A DNA stretch of 64,000 nucleotides from Gluconobacter sp. P1C6_b (GTDB lineage: Bacteria; Pseudomonadota; Alphaproteobacteria; Acetobacterales; Acetobacteraceae). Of the stretch, positions 35,193-43,965 are shown in pieces. Both the position numbers and the translations under genes were made by a program. The stretch lies in the NCBI RefSeq assembly GCF_018811945.1, contig NZ_JACRVU010000002.1, positions 62,001-126,000 on the forward strand. The letters run 5' to 3'. Position 1 is the stretch's first letter, and the number at the start of each line of letters is the position of its first letter. The notes beneath the pieces are model-generated. The model did no database searches. It was not told where the DNA came from and saw nothing but the letters and a program-made list of their open reading frames with translations.

Positions 35193-35549
35193 ATGTCCGA
35201 CGTCGCAACGCGCCGCCCGCTGCCTGCCCTGATGACCCTGTCCGATCAGGCGGCCAAGCGCCTGAAAGCTCTTTACGTAGGTTCCCATCAGGGCCAGCTC
35301 CTGCGTATCAGCGTAGGAACGCGTGGGTGCTCGGGACTGTCTTACGAAATGAACTTCGTGACGGCCCCGGAGCCAACTGATGAGCGGGTCGAGGATCAGG
35401 GCGTGACCCTGCTGGTGGATCGCAAGGCGACCCTGTTCCTGACCGGCACTGTCATGGATTACGAGGTCAAGGACCTCGAATCCGGGTTCACGTTCAGGAA
35501 TCCGAACGAGAAAGGTCGCTGCGGCTGCGGCGAGAGTTTTCACGTCTGA
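35193..35549 (+). CDS. sufA: A-type Fe-S carrier protein SufA
   Basis: 118 residues. HesB/IscA fold with the three cluster-binding cysteines C46 (RGCSGLSY), C110 and C112 (RCGCGESF). It carries clusters from the SufBCD scaffold to target enzymes. It is the last gene of the operon and its 3' end overlaps the convergent rlmD gene by 56 bp. Confidence 0.95.
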   Translation: MSDVATRRPLPALMTLSDQAAKRLKALYVGSHQGQLLRISVGTRGCSGLSYEMNFVTAPEPTDERVEDQGVTLLVDRKATLFLTGTVMDYEVKDLESGFTFRNPNEKGRCGCGESFHV

Positions 35550-36819
35550 TCCGCTTCACGTCACGGGACAGCACGACTACAGCCTCGACTTCCGTGGACC
35601 ACAGGAACTGGTCCACGATCGTCAGGCCGATGACCGAAAAACCTGCGTTCCACAGAGCCTTGCCGTCTTTTTCAAGCGCGGCCGGATTGCAGCTTACATA
35701 AACGAGGTCCGGAACGGCTGATTTGGCCAGAGGCATGGTCTGCGCCCCTGCGCCAGCATAAGGCGGATCGAGAACCACGGCCCGAGTCGATTTCAGATCG
35801 TGCGGCAGAAGCGGCTGGCGCCCTAGGTCCCGATGAAATCCATCCACGCGGCGTCCGCCGGAGGCAGCCTTCAGGCAGTTCGCGGCCGCCAGATTGCCTT
35901 CATAGGCCATGACCCGGCCCTTTTCGGACATCGGAAAGGTCAGGGTGCCACATCCGGCAAACAGTTCAACTGTCACGTCCTTTTTGTTGAGTGACGGCAA
36001 CCCGTCTACGACAGCGATGACAATGGCCTTCTCGGCGTCAGTGGTCGCCTGAAGAAAGGCAGAAGGGGGCGGGGAGACGATCACACCACCAAAATCTTCC
36101 CGGACCGGGCCGGACTGGGCCACAGTCTCGATGCCCAGATCTTTCGGATCCTGCCAGGAGATCCGCGACAGATCATGGTCGCGGGCAAAGGCTGCAAGCT
36201 TGATGCGATCGGCACTCGTCAGGGGAGCGGGGGTCTGAAGCGTCAGGTCCGGTCCGCTATCGAGCAGGTTGACCATCAGGCTCCCGCGGCCCGTCAGCGC
36301 ACCCAGACTTCCAAGAACCTCACGCAGAGGGGCGAGAAGTCCGAAAATCGCAGGATGCAGGACGTGACATTCCGTCATGTCCACGGGATCGCCATTGCGA
36401 CGATGTAGTCCGATGATCACGCCGCCCGGGACGCGCTGGACAGCAAAATCCATGCGGCGCCGGGTTTTCGGCGTTGTCTGGAACATCCGCGCAGGCGGCA
36501 GATCCGTAAAACCTGCTGCCGTGAGGGCCTGTGTGACGCGCTGCGCTTTCCAGTCCAGCAGGGCTGGCAGGGAGAGGTGCTGCAATGCACAGCCGCCGCA
36601 TTCGCCAAACAGGTCGCAGGGCGGAGTTACGCGGTCGGGTGATGCGTGAACGATGTCAATCAGTTCGGGATGAGCGGGAGCAAGGCGGACCCGGACGTCT
36701 TCCCCGGGCAGAGTGCCCGGGATGAAAACGGTCTGGTCATCAAGATGCGCAACGCCGTCGCCTGCCGCACCCAGTCCTTCAATCCGGAGTTCTGCAACTC
36801 CGGTCAAGGTATCATTCAT
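35494..36819 (-). CDS. rlmD: RlmD-like 23S rRNA (uracil-5-)-methyltransferase
   Basis: 441 residues of the TrmA/RlmD family. It has a TRAM domain at residues 1-55 and [4Fe-4S] ligands C68, C74, C77 and C151. The SAM-binding region is around VELFAGCGTLTFPMS, and DPPYAGAG precedes catalytic C377 in VYVSCNPAAL. It uses SAM to methylate a uridine of 23S rRNA; which one is inferred. The start ATG 36819 overlaps the helicase stop (ATGAATGA). The last 20 or so residues (after VVVLSRDVKRI) form a Ser/Arg-rich tail encoded opposite sufA. Confidence 0.9.
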   Translation of the reverse strand: MNDTLTGVAELRIEGLGAAGDGVAHLDDQTVFIPGTLPGEDVRVRLAPAHPELIDIVHASPDRVTPPCDLFGECGGCALQHLSLPALLDWKAQRVTQALTAAGFTDLPPARMFQTTPKTRRRMDFAVQRVPGGVIIGLHRRNGDPVDMTECHVLHPAIFGLLAPLREVLGSLGALTGRGSLMVNLLDSGPDLTLQTPAPLTSADRIKLAAFARDHDLSRISWQDPKDLGIETVAQSGPVREDFGGVIVSPPPSAFLQATTDAEKAIVIAVVDGLPSLNKKDVTVELFAGCGTLTFPMSEKGRVMAYEGNLAAANCLKAASGGRRVDGFHRDLGRQPLLPHDLKSTRAVVLDPPYAGAGAQTMPLAKSAVPDLVYVSCNPAALEKDGKALWNAGFSVIGLTIVDQFLWSTEVEAVVVLSRDVKRIRRENSRRSRSDLSRSDS

Positions 36820-39157
36820 TACCGTAATGGCGTCCATCATGCTGAACAGGAGCAGCAGGATCGGTGCTACCGGAAACCGTGACTTTCCTGCGGCGCGGAA
36901 CCAGCATGAAAGCGGGTGTATCACCACCAAAGCCAGTCTTTGGCCCATCGTTTTCGAAAGCGGGGGCCAGTTCAACCGAACGGTGGCTGACTGGGGCCTC
37001 GATTACTGCGACAGAAGCGACGGCAGTAGGAGCAACCTGCTGAACGGTCTCGTTCTCGTCACGATCGCCACGATTGCGCTTACGACCGCCACGACGGCGC
37101 TTGCGGAGCCGCTGTTCTCCTTCTTCCGCCACGTCCTGAGGTGCAGGAGTCTCGGCCTCGGCCGGACGGCGTTCACCGTCTTCGGGCGCCCAGTCAACGG
37201 TCGTGATGCCTTCAAGAACCGGACGGGCAATTACCTTGCCTGTCAGTGTCTCGATGGCTTCCAGCAATCTGCGATCGCGCGGGGTCGCCAGGCTGAATGC
37301 ATGGCCTTCGTTACCCGCACGACCGGTCCGTCCGATGCGATGCACATAATCTTCCGCGTTGAACGGCAGATCATAGTTGAAGACATGCGACAGGCCGCCG
37401 ATATCGATGCCGCGTGCTGCCACATCCGAGCACACCAGGAACTTCAGGTCGCCAGAGCGGAAACGCTCCAGCGTTGAGAAGCGCAGGGACTGGGCCAGAT
37501 CTCCGTGAAGATGGCCGGCTTCGATACCATGCTTGGTCAGATACTGCTGGATCATGTCCACATCGCGCTTGCGATTGCAGAACACGATGGCGCTCTGGAC
37601 GTTCTCACGGCGCAGCAGTTTCTTGAGCGTGCGACGCTTCTCGTCCTCCGGCACGATAACCAGGGCTTCCTCGATCGTCGTGGCTACGGAAGACTGACGC
37701 GACACCGTGATTTCCACCGGATGTCGGAGGAAAGCATCGGCCAGACGTCGGATTTCCGGTGCCATCGTGGCGGAGAAAAACAGGGTCTGGCGATGGGCGG
37801 GCAGCAGTGCCACGATTTTTTCGATATCGGGGATGAAGCCCATGTCCAGCATGCGGTCGGCTTCGTCGATGACGAGTGTGCTGGTCTGCGTAAGCAGCAG
37901 GCCGCCACGTCCGAACAGATCAAGCAGACGGCCCGGAGTCGCGATCAGCACATCCACGCCGCGGTTCAGCACATCGCGCTGTTCGGCCATGCTCTCGCCG
38001 CCGATCAGCAGCGCGTGGGTCAGACGTAGATACTTGCCGTAGAGCTTGAAGTTCTCGGCAACCTGCAGTGCCAGCTCACGCGTGGGCTCCAGGATCAGCG
38101 AGCGCGGCATCCGGGCCCGGGCGCGTGAGCCAGCCAGCTTCTGGAGCATCGGCAGGGTGAAGGATGCCGTCTTTCCGGTTCCGGTCTGGGCGACACCCAG
38201 AACGTCATGGCCCTTCAGGACTTCGGGAATGGCTTGGGCCTGAATGGGAGTGGGGTGTTCATAACCCAGCTCCTCAATGGCTCGCATGATCGGCTCGCCC
38301 AGCCCTAGATCGGCAAAGCGCGGCCTGTCGGAAACGTCTTCGGCAACCACGACGGTCTCAACGACTGCAGGTGCCTCAATAGTTTCCTCAACGACAGCCG
38401 ATGTTGCAGCCGCCGCTTTGGTGCGGCGACGACGCGCAGGCTTTTCGCCCTTCGTGGACTCGGCCTGAACGGCAGGGGTTTCTTCAGCAGCGGGTTCAGG
38501 AGCTTCCACGACGGGGGTGGAGGCCTTGCGACGGGGCTGACGCGCCTTTTTTTCGACGGGCGCTTCTACCGGGGTCTCTGCGACGGCGACATCCACCTTG
38601 CGGGGACGGCCACGACGACGCGGCGCGGCAGGAGCTTCCACGGTTTCTTCCGTTACGACTTCGGCGGCGGCCTGTTCCACAACCGGCGTCTTGCGCGGAC
38701 GACCTCGGCGTTTGGGGGCTGCTTCAGCCTCTTCCGTCACGGCCTCTGGTGCTTTTGTGGAGCGACGACGACGCGTGGCAGGTGCGGCTGCAGCCGCCTT
38801 AGCAAGTTCGGTCACGGCTTCCGGCTCTGTAACAGCCTTCTTTCGGCGTCCTGTCGTTTTCGGAGCAGGAGCTGCGCTTTTAGTCGCGGACTCGGCAGCA
38901 GGCGTGGCCGCCTTGCGGGTCCGGCGTGCTGGTGTCTTCACGTCCGCCGTCTTTTCCGTCGCCGTCGCCGCAGTCTTCGTGCGGCGCGTACGGGGTGCCT
39001 TGGCAGCAGGAGTTTCCGTTACCGGAGACGTTTCGCCTTCATCGGCAACAGTCGGGGAAGTTGCGGCTGCGGCAGTACGCGAAGCAGAGGGGCGTCCGCG
39101 TCTGGGCGTTGCAGTCGTACGGGGCTTGGAAGGACCGGAGGTCGTTTTCGCGCTCAA
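36812..39157 (-). CDS. DEAD-box RNA helicase with long AT-hook-bearing N-terminal tail
   Basis: About 781 residues if the TTG at 39157 is used (GAGAG just upstream); another TTG at 39226 and a GTG at 39190 are possible. Residues 1-278 form a disordered Ala/Thr/Lys/Arg/Pro/Glu-rich tail with three AT-hook-like cores (RRGRPSA 19-25, RRGRPRK 150-156, RRRGRPRK 180-187). The helicase core follows: AQTGTGKT, PTRELA, VIDEADRMLD, SATM and HRIGRTGRAG. A basic C-terminal tail is present. The core suggests an RhlE/DeaD-type role in ribosome assembly or mRNA decay. It is translationally coupled to rlmD. Confidence 0.9.
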   Translation of the reverse strand: MSAKTTSGPSKPRTTATPRRGRPSASRTAAAATSPTVADEGETSPVTETPAAKAPRTRRTKTAATATEKTADVKTPARRTRKAATPAAESATKSAAPAPKTTGRRKKAVTEPEAVTELAKAAAAAPATRRRRSTKAPEAVTEEAEAAPKRRGRPRKTPVVEQAAAEVVTEETVEAPAAPRRRGRPRKVDVAVAETPVEAPVEKKARQPRRKASTPVVEAPEPAAEETPAVQAESTKGEKPARRRRTKAAAATSAVVEETIEAPAVVETVVVAEDVSDRPRFADLGLGEPIMRAIEELGYEHPTPIQAQAIPEVLKGHDVLGVAQTGTGKTASFTLPMLQKLAGSRARARMPRSLILEPTRELALQVAENFKLYGKYLRLTHALLIGGESMAEQRDVLNRGVDVLIATPGRLLDLFGRGGLLLTQTSTLVIDEADRMLDMGFIPDIEKIVALLPAHRQTLFFSATMAPEIRRLADAFLRHPVEITVSRQSSVATTIEEALVIVPEDEKRRTLKKLLRRENVQSAIVFCNRKRDVDMIQQYLTKHGIEAGHLHGDLAQSLRFSTLERFRSGDLKFLVCSDVAARGIDIGGLSHVFNYDLPFNAEDYVHRIGRTGRAGNEGHAFSLATPRDRRLLEAIETLTGKVIARPVLEGITTVDWAPEDGERRPAEAETPAPQDVAEEGEQRLRKRRRGGRKRNRGDRDENETVQQVAPTAVASVAVIEAPVSHRSVELAPAFENDGPKTGFGGDTPAFMLVPRRRKVTVSGSTDPAAPVQHDGRHYGNE

Positions 39158-39313
39158 ATGACTCTCGAGACTCTCTTTGACGGCGCACACCCGAATGGAT
39201 GAGGGCCGGAGTTGAGGGCGGGGCAATTGCCCGCAGCTATAACTGGTGCGTTATCGATAAATGGCAGGAATGGCAAGCGATACGGCCCTTCAGGCGCCGT
39301 ATCGCGTACGATT

Positions 39314-39766
39314 TCAGATGCCGCGTGCCATTGCTGCGACAAGAATGGTCAGGACACCCAGTCCCGCCATCATCGCGGTGCGGCTGCGCAGGGTGTCGAA
39401 CAGCCCGGGCTGGGGACGCATGGCGCGTCGGGCCCGGCGGAAGGGGCCCTGGACAGTCAGGATGAAAATAACCGCCATGGCGAGGCCCAGAAGCTGCATT
39501 GCATTGACCGGCCAGGGCACGGCTGCAAATCCGCCTTCATGGAAAATCAGGGCCCAGCCGCTCAGTAGCGAGAACGGGATGACCTGATAGAGGCCGCGGA
39601 AGAAACGCGTGTATCCCTGAAGCAGGACGGAGTTACGCGGTCCCGGATCCAGCAGTCCGACCGTGGAGCGGACGACGAGCGTCGAATAGATCGAGCCGCC
39701 GACCCAGTAGGTCATGCACAGCAGATGGATTGCGAGCACGAGGCTCCAGATGATCGACCCTGTCAT
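39314..39766 (-). CDS. Small four-helix membrane protein (CopD-like)
   Basis: 150 residues with four predicted membrane helices: IIWSLVLAIHLLCMTYWVGG, a second around VIPFSLLSGWALIF, a third around MQLLGLAMAVIFILTV and a C-terminal one. The first helix, with HLL..YWVGG, resembles the CopD/heme-copper membrane family, and a histidine (H14) is present there. The match is loose and function is uncertain. It lies upstream of the helicase gene on the same strand. Confidence 0.6.
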   Translation of the reverse strand: MTGSIIWSLVLAIHLLCMTYWVGGSIYSTLVVRSTVGLLDPGPRNSVLLQGYTRFFRGLYQVIPFSLLSGWALIFHEGGFAAVPWPVNAMQLLGLAMAVIFILTVQGPFRRARRAMRPQPGLFDTLRSRTAMMAGLGVLTILVAAMARGI

Positions 39767-39946
39767 TGATCCTCGTCATGGTTGAAAATGGAAAAAAGGG
39801 GGAAGAACATTCCCGAAGCATTTCCCTGAATACCCGACGCAAGCCCCTCAGCGCCAGAGGGAAGCGGAATTGAGGGACCCCGGAAGAGGCAACGCAATAG
39901 CCGGTCATGCTTTGCTGTCATGAGTCCAGCAGGAGAACGCCCCGAA

Positions 39947-41443
39947 ATGCCCAGCCCTGAAATATCCAGCCCCGTGTCGCGCCATCCTTTCGCATTGCTG
40001 TTGCCCGAGGAGAGCGACCGCATGGATCGTGCGGCTGCTGCCATCCTTCCATCCACGCGTCTGATGGAAAATGCCGGATGGGCCGTGGCGCGCGTCATCC
40101 GTAACCGTTTTTCGCCGTGCCGTGTCACGGTTGCCTGTGGGCCGGGAAACAACGGCGGCGACGGCTATGTCGTGGCCTGCAATCTCGCGCGCTGGGGATG
40201 GTCGGTGCGCGTTGCCGCGCTCGCCGCTCCCAAACCCGGGACGCCCGCTGCTGAAATGGCGGCCTGCTGGACCGGTCCCATCGTGCCGTTCACGGCTGAG
40301 GAACTGGCCGGAGCCGATCTGGTTGTGGATGCCGTTTTCGGTTCGGGCCTGAAGCGTCCTGTTGCGGATGATGTGGCGGCTGTTCTTGCGGCCGCCCGGG
40401 AGGTCGTTGCCATCGACATGCCGAGCGGTGTGGCCGGAGCGTCGGGTGAAATCCTTGGCAAGGCCCGAGCCTGTGCGCTTACGGTCACCTTTGTTCGTCC
40501 GCGTCCCGGGCATGTCCTGCAACCCGGTTCTGATCTGTGTGGCGAAGTGATCTGCGCCGATATCGACATGCCTGACGGGGCATGGGACGGCATTACACCG
40601 GTTGTGCAGCATAACGAGCCTGGCCTGTGGAGCCTGCCGGTTTCGGGGGACGGGGACTATAAATATCGCCGTGGTGTCGTCAGTCTGTGCGCTGGGGCTG
40701 AAATGCCTGGTGCGACCCGGCTCTCGGCTCGCGGGGCACGCCGCAGCGGGGCCGGTCTTGTGCGGATCTCGGCGGGCGAGGGGGCTCCGGCCTACCGACT
40801 CGGTGATCCCGGTCTGATCGTGGACGATGCGCCGCTTTCCGAATTGCTGGACGATGCGCGTCGCAAGGTCTGGATCTGCGGTCCCGGCCTCACTGAAGAC
40901 GAAGTTGCTGCGACCCTTCCGCAGCTTCTCAAGGCTGACCGCATTGTGCTGGCGGATGCTGGTGCACTGACATGGGGGGCGCAGGATCTGTCCCGTCTGA
41001 AAGGGGTCGCGGCTGTCACGCCCCATATCGGAGAGTTCCGCAAACTCTTCGGGCCGGTCGAGGGTAGTCGGCTCGATGCCGCGCGGGCTGCGGCAAAGCG
41101 TATTGAGGCCGTTGTCGTCATGAAGGGCCCCGATACCATCATTGCTGCCCCGGATGGTCGGGTCGCCATTAATACGCATGCGTCTTCCGCTCTGGCTACG
41201 GCGGGTTCGGGGGATACCCTCACGGGTGTGATCGCAGCCCTGCTTGCTGCTGGAATGGACGTCTGGGAAGGCTGCTGCGCAGGTGTCTGGCTGCATGGGG
41301 AAGCCGGAATCGAGGCCGGGAAAGCCCATGGCGGCTGGCCCCTGGCCGAGGATCTGGATCTGCCTCTGGGGCCGGCACGGGCGACCGCCACGCGTCTGGC
41401 GCGGGAGGCGAGAGACAAAAAGGCGACCGGCTCCCTGTTGTGA
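39947..41443 (+). CDS. nnrD: Bifunctional NAD(P)HX epimerase/dehydratase
   Basis: About 498 residues. Repairs hydrated NAD(P)H. The N-terminal NnrE epimerase domain (about 1-205) has CGPGNNGGDGYV and the DxPSG-type DMPSG. The C-terminal NnrD ADP/ATP-dependent dehydratase domain (about 215-495) has the ATASGDTLTG-type motif as ATAGSGDTLTGVIAALLA. ATG 39947 with AGGAG about 12 nt upstream is preferred over ATG 39920. It is transcribed toward tRNA-Leu. Confidence 0.92.
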   Translation: MPSPEISSPVSRHPFALLLPEESDRMDRAAAAILPSTRLMENAGWAVARVIRNRFSPCRVTVACGPGNNGGDGYVVACNLARWGWSVRVAALAAPKPGTPAAEMAACWTGPIVPFTAEELAGADLVVDAVFGSGLKRPVADDVAAVLAAAREVVAIDMPSGVAGASGEILGKARACALTVTFVRPRPGHVLQPGSDLCGEVICADIDMPDGAWDGITPVVQHNEPGLWSLPVSGDGDYKYRRGVVSLCAGAEMPGATRLSARGARRSGAGLVRISAGEGAPAYRLGDPGLIVDDAPLSELLDDARRKVWICGPGLTEDEVAATLPQLLKADRIVLADAGALTWGAQDLSRLKGVAAVTPHIGEFRKLFGPVEGSRLDAARAAAKRIEAVVVMKGPDTIIAAPDGRVAINTHASSALATAGSGDTLTGVIAALLAAGMDVWEGCCAGVWLHGEAGIEAGKAHGGWPLAEDLDLPLGPARATATRLAREARDKKATGSLL

Positions 41444-41511
41444 AGTCGCGTTTCATGCGCTAAAGGCCGCGCTTCCGAGGTTCGGTAACACGAGCCTGGA
41501 GGCCGAGCGCT

Positions 41512-41596
<85 letters not shown>

Positions 41597-41656
41597 AGCC
41601 CGGCTTCCCGAGAAAGAGATTTGACCAACCTACCGACCGAGAGGATCGCCTGGCTC

Positions 41657-42988
41657 ATGCAGGTTACGCCCACGCTCAACGAAGGACTTAAGCGCGCCTT
41701 CACCGTCGTTGTCCCGTCTGCCGACCTGCAGGCCCGCCGCGATGCACGACTCGCCGAAGTCGCCAAGACGATCAAGCTTCCGGGCTTCCGTCCGGGCAAG
41801 GTGCCGGCCTCCCTCGTCAAGCAGCGCTATGGCGAGTCCGTGAATGCCGAACTTCTTGAGGAAGCCGTCAACGACGCGACCGCCAAGCTGTTCGAAGAGC
41901 AGAAGATCCGTCCGGCCATGCAGCCGAAGGTCGAGGTGGTTTCCGCGATCGAAGACGGCAAGGATCTTGAATTCAAGGTTGAGACCGAAGTTCTCCCGGA
42001 AATCGAGGTTCCCGATCTGTCCGGCCTGAAGCTGACGCGCCTTGGTGCCAAGGTCAGCGAAGAGACTGTCGACAAGGCCCTGAACGATGTGGCCCGTCGC
42101 AGCCGCAAGTTCGAGACGATCGAAGAAGACCGTCCGGCCGCCAAGGGGGATGTCCTGTGCGTCGATTTCGTGGGCAAGCTGGACGGCACGCCGTTCGACG
42201 GTGGCACGGCTGACGATGTGAACGTCGAGATCGGCGGCGAAGGCTTCATTCCCGGCTTCGCCGAGCAGATGGAAGGCATGAAGGCTGGCGAAGAGCGCGT
42301 CATCAACGTGACGTTCCCGGCCGACTACCAGGCTGAAGAGCTGGCCGGCAAGGCCGTGACCTTCGACGTCAAGGCGAAGTCCCTGAAGAAGGCCGTCGAT
42401 CCGGCCATCGACGACGAGCTTGCCAAGACGATCGGTTTCGAGAACCTCGAGCAGATCCGCAAGATCATCACCGAGCAGGCTGAGGGCGAGTACCAGCAGC
42501 TTTCGCGTCTGCGCATCAAGCGCGACCTTCTGGACGCTCTGTCCGAGAAGACGGACTTCGAAGCTCCCTCCAGCATGGTTGACGCCGAGTTCAACCAGAT
42601 CTGGGCCCGTGTCGAGGAAGACCGCAAGGCTGGTCGTCTTGACGAGGAAGATGCCGGCAAGGACGAAGAGACCCTCAAGGCTGACTACCGTCGCATTGCA
42701 GAGCGTCGCGTGAAGCTGGGTCTGCTGCTGGCTGAAATCGGCCGCAAGCAGGAAATCCAGGTTTCCCGCGAGGAACTCCTCGGTGCGATGCAGCAGGAAG
42801 CCCAGCGTTATCCGGGTCAGGAACAGATGGTCTTCGAGTTCTTCTCCAAGAACCCGCAGGCTGTCGAAGGGCTCCGTGGCCCGATCCTGGAAAACAAGGT
42901 CGTCGATTACCTGATCGAACTGGCCGACGTCACCGACAAGGAAGTGACGCCGGAAGAACTGGCCGAAATCCCGCCCGCCGAACTCTGA
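41657..42988 (+). CDS. tig: Trigger factor
   Basis: 443 residues. Ribosome-associated chaperone with prolyl isomerase activity. The N-terminal ribosome-binding domain has the signature GFRPGKVP (residues 46-53). An FKBP-type domain follows (GDVLCVDFVGKLDGTPFDGG), then the helical C-terminal chaperone arms. Codon use is strongly biased, as in highly expressed genes. It starts the classic tig-clpP-clpX-lon series and ends in a strong terminator. Confidence 0.97.
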   Translation: MQVTPTLNEGLKRAFTVVVPSADLQARRDARLAEVAKTIKLPGFRPGKVPASLVKQRYGESVNAELLEEAVNDATAKLFEEQKIRPAMQPKVEVVSAIEDGKDLEFKVETEVLPEIEVPDLSGLKLTRLGAKVSEETVDKALNDVARRSRKFETIEEDRPAAKGDVLCVDFVGKLDGTPFDGGTADDVNVEIGGEGFIPGFAEQMEGMKAGEERVINVTFPADYQAEELAGKAVTFDVKAKSLKKAVDPAIDDELAKTIGFENLEQIRKIITEQAEGEYQQLSRLRIKRDLLDALSEKTDFEAPSSMVDAEFNQIWARVEEDRKAGRLDEEDAGKDEETLKADYRRIAERRVKLGLLLAEIGRKQEIQVSREELLGAMQQEAQRYPGQEQMVFEFFSKNPQAVEGLRGPILENKVVDYLIELADVTDKEVTPEELAEIPPAEL

Positions 42989-43008
42989 TCTTTCGGCGCG
43001 GGAACCAG

Positions 43009-43036
43009 CGGGCACTCTTCGGGGTGCCCGTTTTTT
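43009..43036 (+). terminator. Rho-independent terminator after tig
   Basis: CGGGCAC (43009-43015) and GTGCCCG (43024-43030) with an 8-nt loop containing TTCG, followed by TTTTTT. It separates tig from clpP. Confidence 0.92.
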
Positions 43037-43050
43037 CCTGCCTGCTCCCT

Positions 43051-43079
43051 TTGACGGAACGACATGTCGGGTCCATGTT
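43051..43079 (+). promoter_or_regulatory. Likely clpP promoter
   Basis: TTGACG (43051-43056) and CATGTT (43074-43079) are spaced 17 bp, about 45 bp upstream of clpP and just after the tig terminator. The sequence CCTTTGAC with CCATGT could also be read by a heat-shock (RpoH-type) sigma factor; this is inference. Confidence 0.45.
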
Positions 43080-43122
43080 AGGAAGCAGAAGAAAGCCCAT
43101 CGGGCATTGAGGAACAGACAGC

Positions 43123-43770
43123 ATGACCATTCGGGATCGTGATCCCCTCGAGGTGTTCAGCAACTCTCTGGTGCCGATGGTGGTCGAGCAGACTGCCCGC
43201 GGAGAGCGCTCTTTCGACATCTTTTCGCGTCTCCTTCAGGAGCGCATCATCTTCCTGACCGGACCCGTCTACGATCAGGTTTCGTCCCTGATCTGCGCGC
43301 AGCTCCTTTATCTGGAGAGCGTGAATCCCACCAAGGAAATCTCGTTCTACATCAATAGCCCGGGCGGCGTCGTATCCGCCGGTCTCGCGATCTATGACAC
43401 CATGCAGTATATCCGCTGCCCCGTCAGCACCGTCTGCATCGGTCAGGCTGCGTCCATGGGATCCCTGCTTCTGGCAGGTGGCGAGAAGGGGCACCGTTAC
43501 GCCCTTCCGAATGCCCGCGTGATGGTTCACCAGCCTTCCGGCGGTGCGCAGGGTCAGGCTTCGGACATTGAGATCCAGGCTCGTGAAATCCTTATCATCC
43601 GTCAGCGGCTGAACGAGATCTATCGCGAACATACCGGCCAGACTCTGGAGCAGATCGAGCAGAAGCTCGAGCGTGACAGCTACCTCTCGGCCAATGAGGC
43701 CCGCGAATTCGGCCTGATCGACAAGGTCGTCGAACGCAATCCGCATGAGACCACGCCCGACCCGAGTTGA
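43123..43770 (+). CDS. clpP: ATP-dependent Clp protease proteolytic subunit
   Basis: 215 residues. Serine protease that forms a 14-mer barrel and works with ClpX or ClpA. The catalytic triad is intact: S111 in GQAASMGS, H136 in RVMVHQP and D185 in KLERDSYLS. The NSPGG oxyanion motif is at 79-83. It is separated from clpX by about 195 bp holding a hairpin. Confidence 0.97.
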   Translation: MTIRDRDPLEVFSNSLVPMVVEQTARGERSFDIFSRLLQERIIFLTGPVYDQVSSLICAQLLYLESVNPTKEISFYINSPGGVVSAGLAIYDTMQYIRCPVSTVCIGQAASMGSLLLAGGEKGHRYALPNARVMVHQPSGGAQGQASDIEIQAREILIIRQRLNEIYREHTGQTLEQIEQKLERDSYLSANEAREFGLIDKVVERNPHETTPDPS

Positions 43771-43813
43771 GACATTTCCGGACCTGAGGAGCCTGATGCT
43801 CCTTCCGGAACAG

Positions 43814-43841
43814 AAAAGCGGCATTCCGATATGCCGCTTTT
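43814..43841 (+). terminator. Stem-loop after clpP
   Basis: AAAAGCGGCAT/ATGCCGCTTTT, an 11-bp perfect stem with a 6-nt loop; four T close the stem and no longer run follows. A second short repeat, AGGAGC/GCTCCT, lies just before it (43787-43803). It probably limits readthrough into clpX, which must then have its own promoter in 43842-43965. Confidence 0.7.
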
Positions 43842-43965
43842 CGTGTCTTGGGGCATTTGGGCTCCGGGGTTGCCGAAGGCTCTGACCTCGGCCTAAAGTT
43901 AAAGTTCTTTCGCATGTCTGCTGCGTGAATGTGGTCAGGTCGTGCGCAAGGGAAAGGGAACAGCA

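Noticed and set aside
41630-43015. Long open frame antisense to tig
   Set aside because: Shadow of the biased codons of trigger factor; no ribosome-binding site or recognisable domain.
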